Part shown: positions 1-10,522 of the stretch, in pieces
How the letters are laid out: each line of letters starts with the position of its first letter
Position numbering within the stretch: the stretch's first letter is position 1
Assembly (NCBI GenBank): GCA_002189035.1
Contig: NEEC01000010.1
Location: 372,001-436,000 of the forward strand
Length of the DNA: 64,000 nucleotides
Direction: 5' to 3'
DNA from: Utricularia gibba
Lineage: Eukaryota > Streptophyta > Magnoliopsida > Lamiales > Lentibulariaceae
The notes under the pieces: model-generated
Told to the model about the DNA's origin: nothing
The model's input: only the letters and a program-made list of their open reading frames with translations
Database searches by the model: none
Translations under genes and position numbers: made by a program

Positions 1-1475
1 TCCATCTACTTCCCTATAATTGTTTTTGTGTTCTCCAATGGGAGAGATATTTTCTTCTCACTCTCATCATCACAAAAATCTTCTTTTTCGTCATTTTGAG
101 ATTTGGGTGTACTTGATTCAACCTTTGTCCATATCTCCTATAACTTCACTATTCTCTTTTGGCCCCTCGAGATTTGAGTTGCTGACATATGCTGCATTGC
201 TCAAAAACGATTTAGCTCCAATTAAGAGTAAAAGATACAAACATTATCGTTGATCAAAAAAATGCAAAAATACATGATATAATATAAGTTTTGTAGCATA
301 ATACTTGATAAGTGATTTTGTGTCGTTCAAAAACATGTTTTTCCATTATTCTTGAGTGTTATTTTTACTTATCTTAAACTCCACTTTCTCATTATTTTCA
401 ATTAATTTTGTATCTTTCACACTACTTTAATCATTTTGGAGAGAAAGTGTATTTTATGGATTATTTTAGAGTACTTTTGGATCAATTTGAGGAGAAATCA
501 AGACCCACGAAATTTTGGACTAGATGGGTCACGAATCTCTGCCCACGAATCGGTCAAACGATGAAGATTTGGTCCAAGATTCGTGGATAAGATAGAGATA
601 TGAAGAAGACCTTCGAAGATTTAGATAGAAGATCTTATTCAAGCCTATCAAATAAGCTTAATACGAAGCCTTGGATCTACTCTCTATAAATACCTTACTC
701 TCTCAACTATTAGAGACGTCTTTGACCACTTTTCCTTTGTATTTTTCCTATTTTGTGTCTATTTTCATGTTAGAATCAAGTCTGCACGTGTAGGCGCTTG
801 CAGCTGAGGATCTGTGGTGAAACCTTGCTTGCGCAAGTCCTACGCGTGTGACTGTTTTACTATGTTTTTTTATATTTAAATTGAAGTTTGATTCTATTTT
901 TCGCAACGTTTTCTTTACCAACGTGCTCTTTCGTATCACTTAACTCGAAGGAAGTGTGAGAAAATCAAAGGTTAGCCTCAAACACCTAAAGAGAAGGGTT
1001 CAATCGGACATCGTTGGTAAGACACATTCTGTCTAATCTGTCTGCGAAGTGTGAGGTGTAGGGGTTAGATTTGGGTGTGGGGAAAACATGGGTTATCACA
1101 AGAGGTGATGCGGTTGATTCCATAATTCCACAAAACAAGGGATGGTGCTATGACGGTCACCGAATAACACTACTTTAGAATAACACCCTCATAGCTTACA
1201 CAAGAAGGTCAGTCTTCAAGGTTTGCACACACGCAAGGACAAATTTTAAGTAAGGTGGATCTTAGATCCAATGCCACTTTTTTTATTGTTTTTAAATACA
1301 AATTTTTCTTTTGTTTTCAGTCTTTTTGAATTTTTGTTTGAATAGAAAATTCTAATAACAATTCCCTTTGGATACGATCTTATTTTATTACTTCGACGGT
1401 TTCTGTGCACTTGTAGAATCGCCATCAATACTAATCACTCATCTATCCTAAAGCACTTAAAAATATGCGTTATCA
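1..1475 (-). repeat. LTR fragment, TGATAAC family, interrupted by a solo LTR
   Basis: Bases 1-305 resemble 53385-53710 in the same orientation. The family resumes at 1433 and ends at 1475 in a TTATCA terminus, read in reverse as TGATAACGCATATTTTT. The same terminus closes the 53.7 kb copy and opens the LTR at 16938. The left end lies outside the window. The piece is split by the solo LTR at 306-1427. No coding sequence was recognised. Confidence 0.6.
306..1427 (+). mobile_element. Solo LTR (TGATAAG...GCCATCA) with TSD ATACT
   Basis: The 1122-bp unit starts TGATAAGTG and ends CGCCATCA. ATACT flanks it exactly at 301-305 and 1428-1432, which is the 5-bp duplication expected of an LTR retrotransposon. 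A TATAAATA box near 685 suggests plus-strand transcription. No internal region, primer-binding site or second LTR adjoins it, so it is probably a solo LTR left by LTR-LTR recombination. A diverged piece of its 3' half lies at 4700-5287. Confidence 0.75.
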
Positions 1476-2297
1476 ATATCATAATTAAATGCTCATTCAA
1501 AACGATAGCATACAATTGAAAAAAAGGCGCACAACTAACTAGCCTTTTTTTTTTACATGAAATGACATTAATGAAGGTAAAACATCAAAAACTCATTTGA
1601 TTTCAGCATAATATAAATAGAAATCACGATAAAGACCCATGTTCAATTTTTGTTCAATAGAAATATAAATCATTTACCTGGATTTTTGGGATGAAGAACT
1701 CAAGCGACTTCAATCTGCGTGTGAAAACACTAAAAATCAAACTTGAGATGCTTTTTGAACCTCATTTATATTTTGGGGGGAAATTATCAAAAATCTTTAA
1801 ACACCGTCATCTTAAAATACTAAACACGAATTTTAAAATAAAACTATTCACTACCAAACATACCCTAATAAAACTATATTTTAATTTGAAGAAAATACTA
1901 AACACGAATTTTTAAAAATTAATGACTTTTAACCTCATTAAATTCACTACCAAACATACCCTAATAATCTAACACTTACAACCGAGCAATCACTTTTACC
2001 TTTTATTAATCATTGAACCGCAACTGGGTTTCGAAATCTGGTTTACCAAACGTAATTTCTCTATTGGGGCTTCATTCCAACGGGATCTTTAAACTTCAAG
2101 GCCCAACTAATCGGCCCAGTTATAACAACCAGAGTAAGGTGCATCCTTCCTTTCTTCGCTGAAGCATACATATATCATTTATCTCTGAGAAGCCAATTGT
2201 AGCCATTCATTCTACACTCTTCTGAATATTGGACTGTTGAGACTTGAAGCGAAGTCCTTGTTCTGTTTCTCTTTGCTTCTTTCAAAGGTAGCAAACA
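1476..2297. other. Intergenic sequence upstream of the MDL2-like gene
   Basis: AT-rich sequence. A short motif about ACTAAACACGAATTTTTAAA, with CACTACCAAACATACCCTAATAA, recurs around 1820-1970. No gene was recognised. The last 200 bases presumably hold the promoter and 5' UTR of the following gene, but I see no convincing TATA box. Confidence 0.4.
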
Positions 2298-3204
2298 ATG
2301 CCCACCTTGAACTTGTTTACCAATGTCCCTGTCGATGGGTGGTTGCCTCTGATATTCTTAAAGATGCCACCAAAGCTGTTGCCAAGATAATCAGCAAGCC
2401 GGAATCGGTGAGACCCTTTATGAATCACAGCTTCTTTATCTGCAATGATGACCATTTTTCCAACGCCCGCGATGTGTTCGTTGAAATTCCTCTTCCTTTT
2501 TGCATCGTGCTTATGTGGTGATGTTCATTTATGCGATTGGAATCGTTCGGACAATCATTTAAGTTGCATGTTTGATTCTTCTGCATCACTGTATGGTTTT
2601 TGTAGTATGTCATGATCCTTGTTAACGGTGGAGTCCCAATTTCATTCGGGGGAACTGAAGAGCCCGCTGCTTATGGTGAATTGGTTTCTATTGGAGGCCT
2701 GAGTCCTAGTGTCAATGCCAAACTCAGTTCTGCTGTTGCTGATATTCTCGACACCAAGCTTTCTATACCGAGTTCCCGGTTTTATATTAAGTTTTATGAC
2801 GTTCAGGTAATCTATTCATTCTTTTTCCCTTAATATTCATGCTAAATGATCCAGAGAAACCTAGGTCAGGATTAAATGTAGTTAATGGGGCAGGAGGAAT
2901 TCAGTGTGGCTATTAATCCAATATGAAAAACGGTCACCCCATTAGAAACTTAGGTCAGTGAAAAAGATAATGCTGTGGTCTGTCATTTCACGAAGGTGGA
3001 TCTAAGAAAATGAATGAAAGCTGAGAGGTGGAAAGTATTCCACTCTGGTGATTGATCCTCATTGCCTCATCTCTTCGTTTCACGTTTTGTGTTCATGAAT
3101 CTGATAATGTAGAATCAGAATCTGGATATGGGGATTGACTAATGGTATTTTCCCTTTCTTTGATGAAGCGCCCCTTCTTTGGGTTCAACGGCTCCACATT
3201 TTGA
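2298..3204 (+). CDS. MDL2: MIF/D-dopachrome tautomerase-like protein (MDL2-like), frameshifted in exon 1
   Basis: Plant homologue of macrophage migration inhibitory factor (tautomerase superfamily). Family members are small cytosolic or peroxisomal trimeric proteins of about 115 residues whose Pro after Met is the tautomerase base. Exons are 2298-2407, 2606-2806 and 3169-3204, all with GT/AG borders in phase 0. Exon 1 gives MPTLNLFTNVPVDG, then in another frame VASDILKDATKAVAKI. Exon 2 gives VPISFGGTEEPAAYGELVSI and SSRFYIKFYD. Exon 3 gives RPFFGFNGSTF and a stop. The C-terminus and MPTLNLFTNVPVD start match Arabidopsis MDL2 rather than MDL1 or MDL3. About one base is missing at 2337-2339 (GGG), so the reading frame breaks after residue 14. 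The rest is intact, with 115 residues expected. It is either a very young pseudogene or a sequencing error in a G run. Confidence 0.85.
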
Positions 3205-3801
3205 CTCCCCTGCGGGTGTGCCGCCCTCAGTTGCATGCACTGGGTAACGCATTACTTATCTATTATGTTGGTTTGGTGCTGAAATTGCTCTCCATCTAAT
3301 GTATCTCCCCACTGAGAACTAAAATTGTGAAACCCATTTACTCATACCCAACACAACCCGTTAGGGGCGGTGGAGCCCAGATTTGGTGCTGATTTGGTGA
3401 TGATAATTGATATTAAATATATGCTGTGCAATAATTAAAAAAAATGAATTTGGAATCTATTTATGACTTGTGCTCATATTTTCGTGTAGAAACAAATTAG
3501 GCTTCCATTGTTATCTTACATTCCGATTGTTTAGAAGATATTTTGTTGAATGAGTGCAAATTATTCCAAAAAAAAACTAAAGAGCAAGTTCTACACGGAT
3601 TAGATTGGCATTCAACTTCAATTCACTGGACGTGCATAAACTAATCGTGGAAATACAAAATAAAATATTTTTTTTTAAATTCAAGTATCTAAAAACACTT
3701 ATATTGTAAAGGGTTGAAAAGGGGTTTCTAGGCCCCGCCTTCAGGGTACACCCTACAAAGGTATCAATACCTTGTTTAAATGTATTTTTAGTATTTATTT
3801 T
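3205..3801. other. 3' flank of the MDL2-like gene, no gene seen
   Basis: Contains the presumed 3' UTR and AT-rich spacer. No ORF, repeat copy or RNA gene was recognised. Confidence 0.4.
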
Positions 3802-4220
3802 TCAAAATAGATGATATTTAAAAAGATTTTATAAAATAGGTGATGTTTGAATTTTATTTGATAAATAAATGATTTTTGAAATTTTATAAAAACAATATAT
3901 TTAATTATTAGTAAATATTATTAATTAAATAACAATGTAATATTTCCATGATATTTTAAAGAATTTAAACTATTCAATATATATTCAAAAAAGTTGTTTA
4001 ATACAAATAAATTAATATTGCTATGAATTTTATTAAATTAATTAAGTATTAAAGAATTTTTTAGTCATAATTATTTTGTAAGACTATTTATTTTCATTTA
4101 AATTCATAGAAAATCAATAATTAAATAATCATAATTTAATATTTTAGTAATATCATTGATTTATTAAATAAAAAAACTACATCTATCTCAATAATTTTTT
4201 ATAAACCTCATCTATTTTGA
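3802..4220. mobile_element. MITE-like AT-rich element with imperfect inverted ends
   Basis: Starts TCAAAATAGATGA and ends TCATCTATTTTGA, a 13-bp perfect inverted repeat. A weaker match extends about 30 bp inward (AAATAGGTGATG against CATCTATCTCAAT). The 420-bp interior is very AT-rich and non-coding. No clear target duplication was seen. A similar end (CATCATCTATTTCATT...CATCTATTTTGG) occurs near 7497-7540. This is an inference from structure only. Confidence 0.4.
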
Positions 4221-4326
4221 TTTACATCTATAGAGGCAATGGAATCTGAAAAAATGACGATTCCTTTTATGAACTAAAGAAATGACATGTTTAGATATAC
4301 TTTTGATTTTTGGTTTATGATACAGA

Positions 4327-4550
4327 TGGATGTTTAAAAAATGTTTGTGAAATATATAATGTTTTAGTTTTGATTTGTAAAATAAATGAGTTTTGAAATA
4401 AAAACAATATGTTTAATTATTCAATTATTAGTAAATGTTATTAATTAACTATATATTATTTCCATAATATTTTAAAATAACTTATGCTATTCAATATATA
4501 TTCAAAAAAACTGTTTAATTAATACAAATAAATTAATATTTCTATAAATA
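4327..4550. repeat. Second partial copy of the 3.8-4.0 kb AT-rich sequence
   Basis: Matches 3808-4040 in direct orientation. Shared stretches include ATTATTAGTAAAT, CTATTCAATATATATTCAAA and ACAAATAAATTAATAT. It lacks the inverted ends of the upstream element, so it looks like a truncated relative or a local duplication. Confidence 0.5.
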
Positions 4551-4699
4551 TTGATAATTGACTTTATATCATTTATGTTTATGTTTTTTGGTAGTCAATT
4601 AGGTTGGTTTTACATTCTTTTTATTTTAATTTCCCTATATTTTTAAATAAATTTTATATCTTTTACATCATTGTGATTTCCATGGAGGGAACTTATTTT

Positions 4700-5287
4700 G
4701 CACGTGTGATTGTTTTACTATATTTTTTAACATTTAATTTGAGGTTTGATTTAGTTTTTTCATGAGGTTTTCTTTATCAACATACTACTTAGTATTAATA
4801 ACTTAGGAGTGTGAGAGAATCCAAGGTTGACATCAAGCATCTAAGAAAAAAAGCTTAATCGGATATCGTTAATAAGACACATTTTATCTAATCTATCTCT
4901 AAGATATATAATGTATTGGTTAGATTTATATGTGAGGAAAATATGGGTTATTATATGAGGTGAAATGATTTTAGTAGTATAGTTGATTTTATAATCCCAC
5001 TAAATAAGAAACAGTGTTATAATGGTCATCAAATAACACTATTTTATAATAACACCTCCAAAATTTATGCAAACAAATATATTCTTAAGGTTTACACACA
5101 TTGACATAGGCGAGTTTTGAGCAAGATGTATCCTATATCCAAAGTTAATTTTTGTGTTGTTTTTTAAAACCCAATTTATCTTTTTGAGTTTTTGTTTGAA
5201 AATAAAATTTTAATAACAATTCTCTATACTTACGATCTTACTTTATTACTTCAACAATTTTAATGCATATGTAGAATTATCATCAAA
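4700..5287 (+). repeat. Diverged fragment of the 306-1427 LTR family
   Basis: Aligns with 845-1427 of the solo LTR, from the CACGTGTGATTGTTTTACTA region to the terminal ATCATCA. Most visible differences are C to T or G to A (for example CGGACATCG against CGGATATCG). That is typical of an old methylated transposon copy. The 5' half of the LTR is missing. Confidence 0.65.
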
Positions 5288-6600
5288 TGTTTTTATAAAA
5301 ATATATTTTCCGTCATTTTCTACATTAATCTGAGGGCAGGAGTTACAAATCAATGTTTTTACATTATTATTCATTCTAGCTCAGGAACGATCAGCTCATT
5401 TGGATGAGCATTGTTTGATTAGTCTACAAAGCTGTTTTTAGTATAGGGAGAAATCAGGAATTACAAATCAATGTGAGAAGCTGAATTGAAATGAAGGATA
5501 TTTTGTGAGCATCAAAAAAAGAAGATAAGGAGAATTGTTCTAGGCCAAAAATGGAATTACAGGTCTACTGTAATTGAAAAGTAGGATGCTGACAAGTTTG
5601 ACTGTGAGGATATGGGACTAATTGGCATGATCTGATTGCATGTATAAAAGAAAAAATAACTCAGAAAAAAAAGTGGATGATTCCAGAGGGAAGCTCTAGA
5701 GACGAACAAGAGATCTCTGTGTAGAGATTTTCTGGTAAGAACTTTCATATTTTCCAAGCGAAGAAATCGGAGGAGGAATAGTTTTAGAATGACATTAGAA
5801 CCAATCTTTAATGGCTAGAGCCCATCAGAAACAAAGACCTATCTTTTGAGGAGGAGACAATGGAAGCAATTTCACAGTGATACTAGAACTACCTCCATCT
5901 CCTTGAATAGTAGCAAAACTTTTCAAAGCGAAGCATGATCATCCTGTTAGAGAAGAAGAATGTAACACGCGCACAAGAATTGATTTGCAGGATTGAATGA
6001 ACCTTTTATTTTTCTGGACAAACTTACTATCTGCACTTTCTTTCATGAACATGTTTGTGTATTCCATTTACAGCCTAAACATTAACCTTGTTGCAATGTA
6101 TGCCATGCCTCAACATGCCTTCTTTGTCATTTTCATATTTAATGCATGAATTAGAACAATTAATGGAGCATGATAGGTTTTTATTTTAAGCATGGTTTAT
6201 TTTTCGGATTAGTGAAATGTTTACTTTTCAATTTTCAGAAATGCTGATCCATTCATTTTGTTGTCTATTTTTAGTGTAGAAACAATCTTAAGAATTTTAC
6301 TAATTTATTTAGAGTGGAAACTAATTTCCTGAAAAAACCCCCTACTTAATCTCGCTTATACATAAAACTTACATTTGAAAACGGTTTCTTCCTTGTGGAT
6401 TGATCTGGATTTGTTACTATTACATTATTTTCTTTTTTAATGAGATATACATTGTTTGCTTAGTTTAATAAATATCTTTTGATGTAGAAAACCTTTAGAT
6501 ATGATATACCTTTAGAATTTTCCATCAATCGAAATATCATCATTGCCGGGGAGCTAGTGTTTTTTACACATTTGTTGTTAATATGTTTGCATTCTTTTGT
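5288..6600. other. No gene seen
   Basis: AT-rich spacer with only short ORFs and no recognisable protein similarity, inverted ends or RNA gene. Confidence 0.35.
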
Positions 6601-6604
6601 AGGT

Positions 6605-7075
6605 GAAACTAGAGGTGCGATCAGTTCAAATCAGAACCACGGTTCGAACTGAAACTGACGGTTCTAGTTTTGGTTCAAATCCACATATTTTGAATCGTGG
6701 AATCATCGGTTCTAACCCGTATGGAACTGATTAAACCGACGATTCCAAACCAAGAACTGTACGATTCGAATTAACATATTCAAAAATTTCAATACATACT
6801 TTCTAGGGACCCACATGAGACAATGTGGGTGTCTGGCAAATGATCCCACACGTACTTCCTAGACACCCACATATAGTGGTGCAACCGGTTCCGAATCATA
6901 CGGTTCCAGAGAACTGTCGGTTCCAAAACAACGGTTCACTATGGGCAACGGTTCCGGTTTGGGTTCAGAACTATATCCCTAAACCCAAAACTGAACTGAA
7001 ACCAAAATCGTATGGATGGTTTCGGTTCAAAACCGGAAATGTGATTCACACATTGAATCAGAATCGGAAATGATC
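6605..7075. repeat. GGTTC/GAACC-rich repeat patch
   Basis: Dense alternating GGTTC, GAACC and AACCG motifs on both strands, for example CGGTTCTAGTTTTGGTTC and GGTTTCGGTTCAAAACCGG. The patch can form many overlapping hairpins. It also contains an inverted pair CACCCACA...TGTGGGTGTC at about 6808-6836. It is unlike a coding region and resembles a fragment of a non-autonomous element. Confidence 0.4.
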
Positions 7076-7093
7076 AGTTACTATTTGAATGTG

Positions 7094-7770
7094 TTTTCCA
7101 GGCACCCATATGAACTATTGTGGGTATATAGCAATGAAGTTTTTAACAATTACTAATTTTGTATATTTTAATATTATCAAATGATATATTTAACAATATT
7201 AATTTTTCGTATTTAATTGGATATACTATGTTAATTTATAAAATACTTTAGTTTAGATTACATGATAAAATACTCAATAAAATATCATTAACAGTTAATT
7301 AAAATGATAAAATTATTAGCATTTGAAATTGCATATGATAAAATTAAATTTTTTGAAATAAATACAATAACATTACAAATTATATAAAACAAATAAAGTT
7401 ATTATTTATGTATTTATTTTTTAGAATGAATATTTTATATAGTTATTTTATATAATCTCTTATAAATATTATGTATTTTCTAAATTAAAATCAAAACATC
7501 ATCTATTTCATTAAATTTTTCCAAACTTCATCTATTTTGGAAACCGGAAGTAAAAAGGATTCAATAGATTTGATATACAAAATTAATATCACACATTTCC
7601 CATATATTTTGTGGAATTGTTTCTAGACACCCTTGACAATTGTAAAGGGTGTTTAGAGAAGAATTTAGGCATCCTTAAGAATGGATCAGAGTATCTTGAA
7701 ATTCGACAACCACAACCCAAGACACACTGCCTAGACACACTTTACATAGCTTATGCGTGTCTATAAGTGA
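7094..7770. repeat. Short hairpins built on GACACCC/GGGTGTC
   Basis: Inverted pairs recur: GGCACCCATA...TTGTGGGTAT at 7100-7125, CTAGACACCC...GGGTGTTTAG at 7624-7656, and CCTAGACACACTTTAC...GCGTGTCTAT at 7731-7764. The rest is AT-rich. A similar pair is at 14305-14340. The array lies immediately left of the FCP1-like pseudogene, an arrangement also seen inside the 28-33 kb Mutator-like element. Confidence 0.4.
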
Positions 7771-7989
7771 TCAAAGGTACCCTTAGAAATCATTATGAGT
7801 GCCTCGGAATTAATCTTGAGGATCACTATTTGCTAGAGCATATTTCACACAATGAAAATGAGAATTTAATGAATTTAATCCTAACAACAACATTATTGTC
7901 TTTTATAAAAAAAAAGTCAACAACAAAAGTATTTCAAGTACAACATAATTGTTCACAAGAATTAATATTAGAAGTTGTCTCTAATTATC

Positions 7990-9035
7990 TCGAAGACATG
8001 CATAATACTCCCATAAGACATGTCCCTCACGTATAGGAGGCTGTCCTATTCAGTTTTTATTAACATAGCTTGGAACATCATGAGCAAATTGTAACCCTTC
8101 AAGGAACGTCCGCATCTCAACTTCAACATTTAATAATGAATCATCTCTATTAGTATGAAAAAAAAAGCATTATTTCGTAAAAATTTTAGGGTTAGTATTC
8201 ATATATAACAAAGTGTATGCTATAAGAGACTAGCCAAAATGGCTTACCAGATTTTTCATTGACTTGTAAGGTGAGTCATCAATCAATAAGGTGAGTCAAC
8301 TCGTTCATGTAGACTATGTTACTAGGATTGCTATGAACATGTACACTTGTGTTCGTAGTTATCGATTGGTCCCACACGAAAATGAGTTTATCGAATAACG
8401 AAGGTGGAAAGACCCATTTAGTGATTGCTTGCAATTGCTCCCTATAAAAGAAATCAGTTGCAAGTATTTGTGTAATTCTAAATACAAAAAAAAAAAAGAT
8501 GCAGCACACATACATGCCACGTGATGATTGTAAGGCTATATCAAAATTATCCAAACACTACCTAATAAAGTCACGAGCATATGGACGTAGAGAGATTAAA
8601 TAAATTATACCAAAAACTATCTATGATATCTTACAAAGTGTTAATGCATATAACACACCAAAATAAGTATTGTGTTAACATACCTGATCGACCACATATG
8701 ATTTTGTCTAGAGGGATTCATGACCATATCTATGAGATGTTTGGATTTTTCAAAACTCCATGGTCAATTTGAGTTTCTGATGCCCTGTATACAATGTTTG
8801 CGAGCACATCATTTATGTCCAAGATAATCAACTTTTGTTCAGGCTCAAAGACACTCAAAGAGAGTTTAGTATACACATAATGGCTCTCATACCAATCTAA
8901 CTTGTAGCAAAGCTCTTCATTCTCCTTTGTTATAAATGCAAGTTTATCATCCATATCATTGAGATCATGTGTGTGCCCATCCCTTTCAATATCATTACCA
9001 TCTTCTGTCCTCTCATCCCTAGAAACATCTTAATT
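7990..9035 (-). pseudogene. Degenerate FCP1/NLI-interacting-factor-like phosphatase gene
   Basis: Pieces of the HAD-type FCP1-like phosphatase domain occur in the right order on the minus strand. A charged leader (KENEELCYKL) precedes QKLIILDINDVLANIVYR at 8954-8780, the aspartate-containing motif I of this plant subfamily. Then come KSYVVDQ with a possible GTATGT donor, CLDNFDIALQSSR near 8550, DKLIFVWDQSITTN near 8400, DDSPYKSMKNL near 8270 with a GTAAG donor, and FLEGLQFAHDVPSYVNKN near 8080. Stops and frame changes separate the pieces and not every exon border is convincing, so I call it a pseudogene. It is cut at its 5' side by the retrotransposon primer site at 9041. A related fragment lies at 29.0-29.3 kb. 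Confidence 0.6.
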
Positions 9036-9040
9036 TCAAC

Positions 9041-9058
9041 TCCCTAGCAACGGCACCA
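9041..9058 (-). other. Primer-binding site, tRNA-Asp type
   Basis: The plus strand reads TCCCTAGCAACGGCACCA. It differs from the plant tRNA-Asp 3' end (TCCCCGGCAACGGCGCCA) by three transitions. tRNA-Asp primer sites are typical of Athila-lineage Ty3/gypsy elements. It lies five bases from the LTR at 9064, on the side expected for a minus-strand element extending leftwards. Confidence 0.7.
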
Positions 9059-9063
9059 AAAAT

Positions 9064-9538
9064 TGGATGCGTGTTATTTCCACAACAAATTTTAAAGATT
9101 TTTAAAACTCGTAAAACACAAATGCGTCTTCATTTCAACTCCCTTTAGTCCTGCTGTGACTTGAAGTTTCTTGAAAGAAAGCTTCTATTCCGACACTAGT
9201 ATGCTAATGATTTCGCCAATCAGAAACTCTCGTGTCCCTCACGTCAAGGCGCATGATTAAGCGTTTGCAGTGTTCAAAAAATCAAGGAGATGTCAGTTTT
9301 GGAAGATGCATTTTCTTGCCATCTGCTGCCTTCTTTCTCTCACTTCCTGCCACATGTGCGCCTTTAGAAAAACTTGAAGAAAACTAGACAAAACATTAGA
9401 TAAAATACAAGATTTAGGAAAATTACCCTAAACTAGATAAAAACCTAAATCTTATATTATAAAATCCTAACTAAAAAATTCTAATCATATTTAGATATAA
9501 AAACAACCTAAATTGTAGTGAGAAAATGACACTTAACA
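9064..9538 (-). repeat. Athila-type LTR, internally deleted
   Basis: Starts TGGATGCGTGTTATTTCC and ends GAGAAAATGACACTTAACA. These are the two termini of the roughly 1290-bp LTR family seen at 12109, 43021 and 47220, but only 475 bp remain. A primer site adjoins on the left and a polypurine tract on the right, so this one LTR borders two internal regions. Confidence 0.7.
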
Positions 9539-9550
9539 TATTCCCCCACA
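9539..9550 (-). other. Polypurine tract of the Athila-like element
   Basis: The minus strand reads TGTGGGGGAATA directly before the LTR start TGTTAAGTG. That is the expected place and composition for second-strand priming. Downstream on the plus strand is CTTGTCCTCAAG, a sequence often seen near Athila/Tat 3' ends. Confidence 0.55.
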
Positions 9551-10522
9551 CTTAAATCATGCTTGTCCTCAAGTATGAAAACAGATAGACAATCCATAGA
9601 TATAGCAGTACCTAACGCATGATGTATGACTAAGGTAATCTATTTCTGTCTAACTGCATGTATCACCTTCTATTTCCTTCCAAACTCTTTAAATCAATTT
9701 AAAGCATGCAACTCAAACAACATAATCGGGAAAGAGACAGTTCGAGATCACTCTCAGATTTTCAAAAAGTTTGGGCCACAATGACTTATTCCTCTGCCTT
9801 TTTTTTGAATAAGGACCCCCTCTCTAAGGAAGAACTTTCTAGACTATGAAACCTTATTCGTGGTTCATAAGGAAAGATTGTGTCATCTATGGTTTCGCCA
9901 TGCAGTTCTTACCTTTGGCATCCTTTCTTTTTTAAATGAGACGTGTCACTAGATCGTGGATATACAAAAAAATTGTGAGAGCAATCCTAAACAAGTCTCA
10001 GCCCTAATGCATGTCATAAAAGCAGGAAATTAAGAGTAAGGAAAAATCTAAAAGGCTTGCTAGCAGCAAGATAAGTCTAAGCACCCTAATCATGGATCAG
10101 TTGTAGGGAATACCTAAGTATGGATGTCATCTAACTTAGGGAGCAGACTCAAAAGATAAAAAGCAAACATAGAAATAAAACATACGAAATATTGTCCAAT
10201 TACGGCAATGAAAGATAGTTCGTTCAATAGAGAAGAGCTCCTTCCCCACATTTAATTTTGAGGATGTCCTCATCATCAAACATGTTGGAGGTTAGCTTAG
10301 TGATGGCGCGGCATAGAGGTGATGAGGGTGTCTAGTTTGGATGACAGTGTGGTGATCTGGCACTCAGATCTTGAAGAGCAAACAGGAGGTTGCGTTACCT
10401 CAGAGGAGTCACCACATGGATCTACAATCATGTACGGTATCACGGTGGTCTTACTCTTTGTTCCCGCTTGGACACAGCACGTCCTCCAGCCTCCTTGAGG
10501 GGGCTACAGTGAAAAAGATCAA

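Noticed and set aside
2237-2521. 94-codon ORF starting MRLEAKSLFCF that overlaps MDL2 exon 1
   Set aside because: It shares frame only with the second half of exon 1, lacks the catalytic MPTLNLF start, and runs into the intron. It is a by-product of the frameshift.
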